Source of the DNA: Berberis thunbergii
Taxonomy: Eukaryota; Streptophyta; Magnoliopsida; Ranunculales; Berberidaceae
Direction: 5' to 3'
Assembly: GCA_003290165.1 (NCBI GenBank)
Contig: QNQO01007608.1
Location: forward strand, 124,001 to 188,000
DNA length: 64,000 bases
This document shows, piece by piece, positions 58,076 to 64,000 of the stretch. The translations under genes and the position numbers were made by a program. The notes under the pieces are model-generated. The model ran no database searches, had not been told where the DNA came from, and saw only the letters and a program-made list of their open reading frames with translations. Positions within the stretch are counted from its first letter, which is position 1. Each line of letters begins with the position of its first letter.

Positions 58076-59105
58076 TAGGGGTGGGCACGGGACGGGATGG
58101 GACGAGATATACCCATCCCTATCTCATCTCGTTCATACAGGATAGGGACGGGACGGGATGGAAAAAATCTCATCCCGATCTCGTCCCATCCCAAACGGGT
58201 TCGGGACGGGATCAGCGCGCTGTCTGTGACTGCTGCGAAGATTATCATCATATAAGAGCGTGAAAAATAATTTTCTTATAATTAAATATAGAGCGTGAAA
58301 AATAATTTTCTTAAACCTACAAGCAAATTGCAGGAATCTAGAAATAGTTATGGATAACACCTAAGCAGTGAAATACCCACCAATATAGAGGCGACCCCAT
58401 GGAAAACCCAAGGTCTCGTAAACCAGATCAGCTCTTGAATATACGTTTTCTGACACTACAAGATAACTCCTATTGCCCGAGGGTGAGTAGCATATTACCT
58501 ATCAGGATTTAGTCTTAAACCAAATTAATAATGGATAAAAAAGACATGTTTGAATATGTCTCTCAAGATGCTTATAACATTGTATACGTAACGAGCATGT
58601 GATTAATTGCAAACCTCCCTCAAGTGCTTATTTATTTGGGATGTTTGGGAGAGTTCAATTTGCTTTTGTTTTCATCTGTTTTCTCCTTGAAACTTCAGAT
58701 AAACCCAGAAATGATAGCCTCAAGAGACACTCATATATAATCTAAATCGATATTACATAATATATAAAACCCAAAATAAAATAAATGAAATTCAAATGCA
58801 ATCTTGAACATCAAAAGATGAAGATCCCAGAAAGGATTCAAATGCAAACACAATGAGTTTCTGTCAGTCATCTTTATGTTTATATGAATAAAAATAAATA
58901 AATAAATAAATAAAATATTAATAATTAATATTAAAAATTTAGCTCGGGACGGGACGGGATTGGTGGGATTAAAAATCTTCATCTCATCCCATCCCATTCT
59001 AGATCGAAACGGGATCGGAATGAAATTATTCAATCCCGTTAAGACCCGAAAAAATCAGGACGGGATCGAGATCGCGGGATGGGATACCCATTATCTTGAT
59101 TCCAA
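58076..59105. mobile_element. GGGACGGGAT-rich repeat element, complete version
   Basis: From TAGGGGTGGGCACGGGACG (58,077) to GGGATGGGATACCC (about 59,080-59,093), with dense GGGACGGGAT / ATCCCATCCC words at both ends and an AT-rich middle containing (AAAT)n at 58,887-58,916. The two ends contain the words in similar order, partly direct rather than strictly inverted, so a TIR assignment (hAT-like) is tentative. The duplication breakpoint (58,783) lies inside. Confidence 0.45.
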
Positions 59106-59168
59106 GAAGAGGAAATAAAATAATAAAACTCCCCCTAAATGAGATACCCTTGATGTGAGCTATTTGAT

Positions 59169-59191
59169 TAATATATATATATATATATATT
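59169..59191. repeat. (TA)n microsatellite
   Basis: Uninterrupted AT/TA units. Confidence 0.9.
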
Positions 59192-59222
59192 GGACCTCAT
59201 ATCCAAAACAGAAATTCTAAAT

Positions 59223-59380
59223 GGCCTGGGTTTCCAGCCTGGGTTGACTGCCTGGGTGGGTGAATTTACACCTTTGCCCCCCCTCTTTAACAACCTTTTT
59301 GAAAAAAGTGTTTAAAAAGGAGGGGACAAAAGTGTAAATTCACCCACCCAGGCAGTCAACCCAGGCTGGAAACCCAGGCC
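59223..59380. mobile_element. foldback MITE / long hairpin
   Basis: Left arm 59,223-59,276 and right arm 59,327-59,380 are 54-bp inverted repeats with one mismatch (GGCCTGGGTTTCCAG ... ACAC[CT]TTTG), separated by a 50-bp loop that is itself partly self-complementary. The outer 4-6 bases (CTAAAT/AGCTAG) continue the pairing imperfectly. Each arm contains three 13-bp units beginning GCCTGGGT. No clear target-site duplication was found, so the superfamily is unknown. Confidence 0.85.
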
Positions 59381-60146
59381 AGCTAGAAAAGCTCTATCCA
59401 AAATGTCGCAAAAAGTACTAATTGGAATGTCAAACCGAATGGGGATTAGTACCCAATAGAAAACAGAGCACCATTGGGTAGCTATGTAACTATGGTACCT
59501 TCTTGCATAAGTTTAGAGTGTGAGCACCAAGAAGGTAGCTTAGAATGATCCCAACCACAAACTTACGGTATGGAAATGCAATTGAATACATAAGTGGGGA
59601 ATGCCGAGGTCTATTACAGATCAAATTAACCAATTCATGGAACTACCAGAATTGGAAGAGAATGCATGAACAGATAAAGACTTTGTAACCAAGTCTTTTG
59701 AGTGAAATTTTGCACACAGCGCCATTCGACTCTGCTACAGTTATCCAAACTTTTGTCACTAAAGTTCAATTGGATTAGAGACTATCAATGAGCTAGATAT
59801 TGACAACCTTCATCAAAATTATGATGGGACTTTCCTAGTATCAATGGCCTCTATGAGATTCAACATCAATGCTGCAAGTCAAAACATGTGACCTGCAGAT
59901 GATACAGCAATCCCTTGGTCATTGGTAAGAAACAATTATTTTCTATGTAAGCAAAAATAGGAGGAAAATAAAATGAACCGTTGAACATCGCCAATGCAAC
60001 ACGGAGACTAGGTTTCAAAGTACATCCATGGGGCTTGAAATGAAAGAACATTGTCCTTGCTCAACATCAATCTAAGGCTCTAGGACCCGAAGGACGGCTA
60101 TGGAACCTGAAGTGAAGGAACATTGTCCTCACTTAACACCGTCATA
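59381..60146. other. unassigned sequence with a 75-bp direct repeat
   Basis: No coding similarity. GAACATTGTCCT preceded by TTGAAATGAAA / CTGAAGTGAAG recurs at about 60,033-60,062 and 60,107-60,136. The second copy abuts the truncated gag. Confidence 0.5.
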
Positions 60147-60640
60147 AAACTCCAACTTTGTCGGGCTGAATTTCTTTGGCAGTGGCTCGTTCATGATGTG
60201 ATTCATAAATGGGTGGATGGTGAGGTTGTACAAAATGTCTAGATTGGTGGCCCCAAGCCAGAGGGGGTTCTGTGAGGCAAGTTTGTTGATCTTAGACGCT
60301 AGGTCTCCATTGCCCGCTCCTCCGCCCTCCATGAGAGCCAACATGGGCAAAGTGGCTCTCCTGAACTTGTTCTCTGGTGTTTTCTGGAGACGGGGCTCTT
60401 TGGCAGGTGGAGGGTTCCGCTGAGTGAGTATCTTTGCTACAGTTGGATAGATAGTAGATCAACACTAGGGTCCGTTGTGGTTGATGTCGGTGCGGGGTCT
60501 GAGGTTCTTCCCCCCACTGTGCTGGTGCCGCCGGAGCTGGCAGCGATCCACCAGTTTGAGCGTTTGAGGGCTCAGCAATGTCTCCATTATTTGGAGATCT
60601 CGTGGTCACCGTCCTTCTGGACTGTAAGGGAAGGGTGATA
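60147..60640 (-). pseudogene. Tat-like gag N-terminal part
   Basis: Minus strand from about 60,618 (MVTTRSPNNGDIAEPSNA) to KKFSPTKLEFYDGV at about 60,135. Same family as 27.05-28.2 kb but in opposite orientation and keeping the FYDG word lost there. Truncated at its 3' side. A frame break lies near 60,290. Confidence 0.78.
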
Positions 60641-60689
60641 TCATTGTTTTCTTAGGAATTTTATCGTTCCCCACGGATAGATTCAAATC

Positions 60690-61343
60690 ATGTTCTCCTT
60701 GACCTTGACCTACACAGGGAACACACGTGAGCCAAAGACCACCGTTGTGGCTGCCGATTGCACTCCGATGCTTAAGTTAGACAAGGTTTGAGAAAAGTGT
60801 AATGCTATAAATTGGGTTTTGTAGCGTTCCATTGTTCATCAACCCTATGTATTATTTATCAAGCGAGAGTCCTTGTTCGGTTAGGCCTTTGGTGGCGTAG
60901 TTTAGGAAAAAGTATCTTGCTAGAGATCATTACTAGGAGTCGTCCATGTAGGAGAGTTTCCCAACACAACTTGTGCTCCTAGATCTACGGGAGATTCTTT
61001 CTTTGTGGAGTGTTGTGCATGCAAGGGAATTTCCATGCACCACGACTTATACTTCAGTATTTGTTTCCTAGTCGGAATCAATGTATTGATGGTCTGCGCA
61101 TCTTAGATCGATCCCCCAGATACTTGCCTTATTAGGTCTTACAGGTAGTCAGCTTGACCATGTGACGTATGGGTTTATTAAGGCATTGTTTTTGCGTCTA
61201 ACCTCCTGGACCCTTCCAAGATGGGCTTAGTGTTGCATGGGCTTTGCAAGAATGGACGGACAATCAGGCCCGCCTTGCTCTGTTGACGAGATTATCATGA
61301 CACGTGTACGGCACGGATTAACGATCGGTATGGTGTATCATCA
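60690..61343 (-). repeat. Tat-like LTR nested in Athila integrase
   Basis: The minus strand starts TGATGATACACC at 61343, directly after an interrupted integrase frame. A GCATCGGAGTGCAATCGG block at about 60,750-60,770 and GGTCTTTGGCTCACGTG at about 60,723-60,742 follow. It ends near 60,690 before a degenerate PBS. About 650 bp. The copy at 26,862-26,998 is its 3' part in the opposite orientation. Confidence 0.65.
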
Positions 61344-61985
61344 GTTCATATTAAAAGTCTTGATTGCCCAATGCACCCTATATTCCAGCTCCACTGGTAG
61401 ATGACACAATTTCCTATACACAATCTGAAAATGAGACATCCCTACAAGTTGTCTTGTATGTTGTCCTATATGCCCAAAAAACATCATCAAGCCTTGTGTT
61501 CCAGTCTTTGCAAGGGTCGTTACTATTTTCTCATGGATTCCCTTGATTTCACGATTTGAAACTTCGTATTGCCCACTTGTCTGGGGATGATAAGGTGTCA
61601 AAACCTTATGTGTGACATTGTACTTCTTAAGCAAAGCCTCAATTGTAAGGTTGCAAAAGTGGGAACTTCCATCGTTTATAATCGCTCGTGGCATTCCAAC
61701 CTTGCAAAAATGTTAGAACGAATAAACTATGCAACTACCTTGGAATCATTAGCCCGGGTGGCTTTTGCTTCCACCCACTTCGAAACATAATCAACGACAA
61801 GAAATATATAATGAAACCATTAGAAGAAGGGAATGGACCCATGAAACCAATGCCCCATACGTCAAAATTTTCAAATTATATATAGGGTCTTGCGGCATTT
61901 GCTCCATAGGGCCTAAGTTCCCTATCCTTTGGCACCAGTCACAAGTCATACAAAACATTCTAGCATCCATCAAAAGAGTAGGCCA
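61344..61985 (-). pseudogene. Athila-like integrase, interrupted by an LTR
   Basis: Minus-strand pieces: CDWCQRIGNLGPMEQMPQ (zinc finger end and linker), a shifted VWGIGFMGPF-like core start, then 61,694-61,341 with [31 protein letters not shown] and [13 protein letters not shown]. The frame is cut at 61,344 by the LTR start. Confidence 0.85.
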
Positions 61986-61989
61986 ATAA

Positions 61990-62330
61990 ATTTCACACTT
62001 GAAAACCTTGTAGGTTGTTCTTCGAGTTCCAAAATGTCATCCACGAGCATAAGAATGACAATAAATAAACAAGAATGATCATCAACATGATACCTCATGG
62101 CTTCAAATATGTTGAAACCAATCACATCACCGTCAAACTCCATGGTCAATTTCCCCGCATACACATTATCTTTGTCCTTGTCGTTTTCATGAAGGGACGC
62201 CCTATTGAATCATTTATCTTAAGCACATAAAAATTCGACCGAAAATATCAAATGGTTAACCTGCAACAAAAATCTTCCACACAAACCTCAAGGATACGCA
62301 TTAGAATGGTCAGCTAATTGAATAATAATG
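61990..62330 (-). pseudogene. Athila-like protease C-terminal part
   Basis: Minus strand begins in the IIQLADHSNAYP region at about 62,330 (same word as 26,775-26,815), with a stop after YP. It continues to GKLTMEFDGDVIGFNIFEAM at about 62,150-62,090, the usual end of the Athila protease region, and VDDILELEEQ. It is followed at once by integrase, so RT and RNase H are deleted. Confidence 0.75.
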
Positions 62331-62443
62331 TTGGAGGATGCATTGGTCATAAATTGTTACTCTTCAATTGTTACTTTCATCATTATGTTAATAGTGTAAT
62401 GAGAAATGCGATTTAGAGTATGTTCATTTGTCGTGCAAATTAG
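62331..62443. other. short AT-rich spacer
   Basis: No recognisable feature between the Athila relic and the LINE. Confidence 0.4.
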
Positions 62444-62782
62444 TTGAAAATTTGCGATTTTGGTCTAGCATGTGATTTGGGTTTCACCAAAGTTGAGATT
62501 ATTGCCATTGGGCTAGCAAGTTTGATAAGAAAGAAGAAGGAAGCTAGAGACCATGGTGTTGGACCAAAAAGTATTCTTAAGAACCCATTGGCTCATCCTA
62601 GAGTGCAAAATATTGCAACCAGGACCAAGTTTGCTGGGCTTCAAAGGGATGAATCAAAAGCTGAAAGAGAGCTTCGACAAAAACAAGGTATGTCTAAACC
62701 TATTCAGAATGAGAGCAATAGAGGTGGGTCTCAAAGTCCTCCCAAGGATGATGGTAACAATCTGTCCAAATTGTCTCCATGA
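62444..62782 (+). pseudogene. LINE ORF1 C-terminal end (probable)
   Basis: An open frame ending KDDGNNLSKLSP whose TGA (62,780-62,782) overlaps the ORF2 ATG (62,779-62,781) as ATGA. The charged, low-complexity sequence (KAERELRQKQGMSK, NPLAHPRVQNI) is compatible with the end of a plant L1 ORF1, but no RRM or zinc knuckle is in view because the 5' part is missing. Confidence 0.5.
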
Positions 62783-64000
62783 TTAGAGCAGCTTGTTGGA
62801 ACATTAGGGGTCTCAATGACCCCTTAAAACAGAGAGAAGTTAGAAATCTCATTGACAAACAAAAAAGCAGTATTATAGGATTAGTCGAGACGAAATTAGA
62901 AGTTGAAAATGCAGCAAAACCACTTTAAGGACTGGTTAGTGGTGGACAAAAATGACCTGGCTCATGGTGGTCATATATGGGTAGCTTGGGACACACAAGA
63001 AATAAATGTAAACATAATAGCAAGATCAGATCAGGCTATAACTGCTGAAACAGTCTGGCCGAATGGATACAGTTGCTTACTAAGTTTTATATATGGAAGG
63101 TGCAACTACATGGAAAGAAAGAGGTCATGGAAAGAAATAGAAAATATAGCCAACACTAATAATTATCCTTGGGCAATCATAGGAGACTACAATTCAATAT
63201 TGAACTCTCAAGAAAGAGTTGGGGGTGATGAGATCAGGCCATTGCACTTTATGGACTTACTAAATTGTGTGCAAAAGGTTAAGTTATTTGATTGTAAGTA
63301 TAAGGGATGCTTCTTAACCTGGAGCAACAAACAAGAGGGAATGAACAGAATAATGTCCAAGTTAGAAAGAGTTATGGTGAACCAAGTTTGGCTCAACAAT
63401 GTGCTCGACTCTGAAGCCGATTTTCTTACTGCAGGAATCTCTGATCACTCTCCAGTGGTGTTTACCATTTACGAGCAAAAGAATATGGGTCCTATACCCT
63501 TCAAATTTTATAATTACTGGGTGCATGAGCCCGGGTATATGGCAGTTGTAGAGCAGGCTTGGAAAGAACCAGTTAATGGTAATGCCATGTACTGTTTGAG
63601 CCAGAAGTTGAAACGTGTTAAACACAAGCTAATTGAGTGGAGAAAAGGAAGATTTCTCAATGCAAGTACAAATGTTCTGATAGCCAAACGACATATGGAT
63701 AGAACCCAACTGGAACTTCAGCAACAACCTCTTAATTTTGCTTTAGTGACACAGGAACACGAGGCAATCAAAGATTATGTTAAAACAACTAGAAGGGAGG
63801 AGTCAGAAGAAAAACAAAAGGCAAAAGCAAAACACATGCAGGTGGGAGATGAAAATGTAGCCTATTTCCATGACTATATCAGGGAAAGAAAGAAGAAAAA
63901 CAAAATTCTATCCCTCTATAATGAAAATCAAGAAAAGATAAAAGATGTTGAAGAGATTGGCGCAGAATGTGTGCGATACTTTGAAGAAAATTTCAGAGGG
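62779..64000 (+). pseudogene. L1-type LINE ORF2, endonuclease domain (continues past the right edge)
   Basis: The ATG at 62779 gives RAACWNIRGLNDPLKQREV and GLVETK, the N-terminal motifs of the apurinic-like endonuclease. The frame ends at TAA 62,926-62,928. The next frame, from about 62,912, is then open to base 64,000 (over 360 codons). It carries VVDKNDLAHGGHIWVAWD, WAIIGDYNSILNSQERVGG (catalytic GD-x-N), FLTWSNKQEG, RIMSKLERVMVN and AGISDHSPVV (catalytic SDH), then the linker to RT (WRKGRFL, QVGDENVAYFHDYI). A one-base shift near 62,911-62,920 is the only lesion seen. RT would lie beyond the window. The enzyme nicks target DNA for target-primed reverse transcription. Confidence 0.88.

Larger units (their letters stand above)
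42092..58782 (+). repeat. copy B of the 16.7-kb tandem duplication
   Basis: 16,691 bp, collinear with 25,381-42,091. The offset is 16,711 at the start, about 16,737 in gag, 16,745 after copia, and 16,682 near the end, which shows the few indels. Its right flank (58,783 on) continues the GGGACGGGAT element, so this end keeps the original neighbour. Confidence 0.97.

Noticed and set aside
25381..58782. unequal crossing over between LTRs as the cause of the tandem copies
   Set aside because: Neither breakpoint is in an LTR and the two breakpoint sequences share only 7 bp.

Overview
The window is nuclear DNA from a flowering plant, most likely a eudicot; I cannot name the species. It is AT-rich and gene-poor, with nested and decayed transposable elements of families typical of angiosperms: Tat-type and Athila-type Ty3/gypsy, Ty1/copia, a Mutator-like element, an L1-type LINE, a tRNA-derived SINE and a foldback MITE. 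The only sequence of ordinary gene origin is a broken fragment of ferredoxin-dependent glutamate synthase (1-640, minus). I see no intact host gene, no CRISPR array and no bacterial-style operon.

Layout. 1-640: glutamate synthase pseudogene. About 1.0-10.5 kb: Tat-type gypsy element on the minus strand (LTR, PBS, gag, protease, RT, RNase H, integrase in order from 10.5 down to 4.3 kb). It also carries an oppositely oriented, apparently spliced extra gene on the plus strand at 1.1-3.4 kb. 10.5-13.1 kb: unassigned. 13.1-18.95 kb: 3' half of a second, older Tat-type element with the same design (128-bp tandem array, LTR, plus-strand extra gene with its own TATA box, 80-bp tandem array, integrase remnant). 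19.7 kb: SINE. 21.2-22.9 kb: dead Mutator-like transposase with an OTU-protease-like tail. 23.1-26.9 kb: Athila-like leader, gag and protease.

25,381-42,091 and 42,092-58,782 are two direct tandem copies (A and B) of one 16.7-kb unit, joined through a 7-bp microhomology. Each copy holds the Athila gag/protease tail, a Tat-like LTR and gag, a gag-protease element that lacks RT and integrase (called the gag-PR element here), its 3' LTR, a copia integrase/RT fragment, assorted LTR pieces, and a GGGACGGGAT-rich repeat. Copy B runs into the complete repeat, whereas copy A is cut inside it. No new element has inserted into either copy since the duplication, but small indels and substitutions distinguish them.

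58.8-62.3 kb: a hairpin MITE, then a minus-strand relic in which a Tat-like LTR and gag sit inside an Athila integrase; its RT and RNase H are deleted. 62.4-64.0 kb: a LINE, the best preserved element, whose ORF2 runs off the right edge after one frameshift.

The elements do not form a cellular pathway. The most unusual items are the microhomology-bounded duplication, the gag-PR element with an unrecognised C-terminal region where RT would be expected, and the two Tat elements in which a spliced antisense gene converges on pol across a tandem-repeat array.
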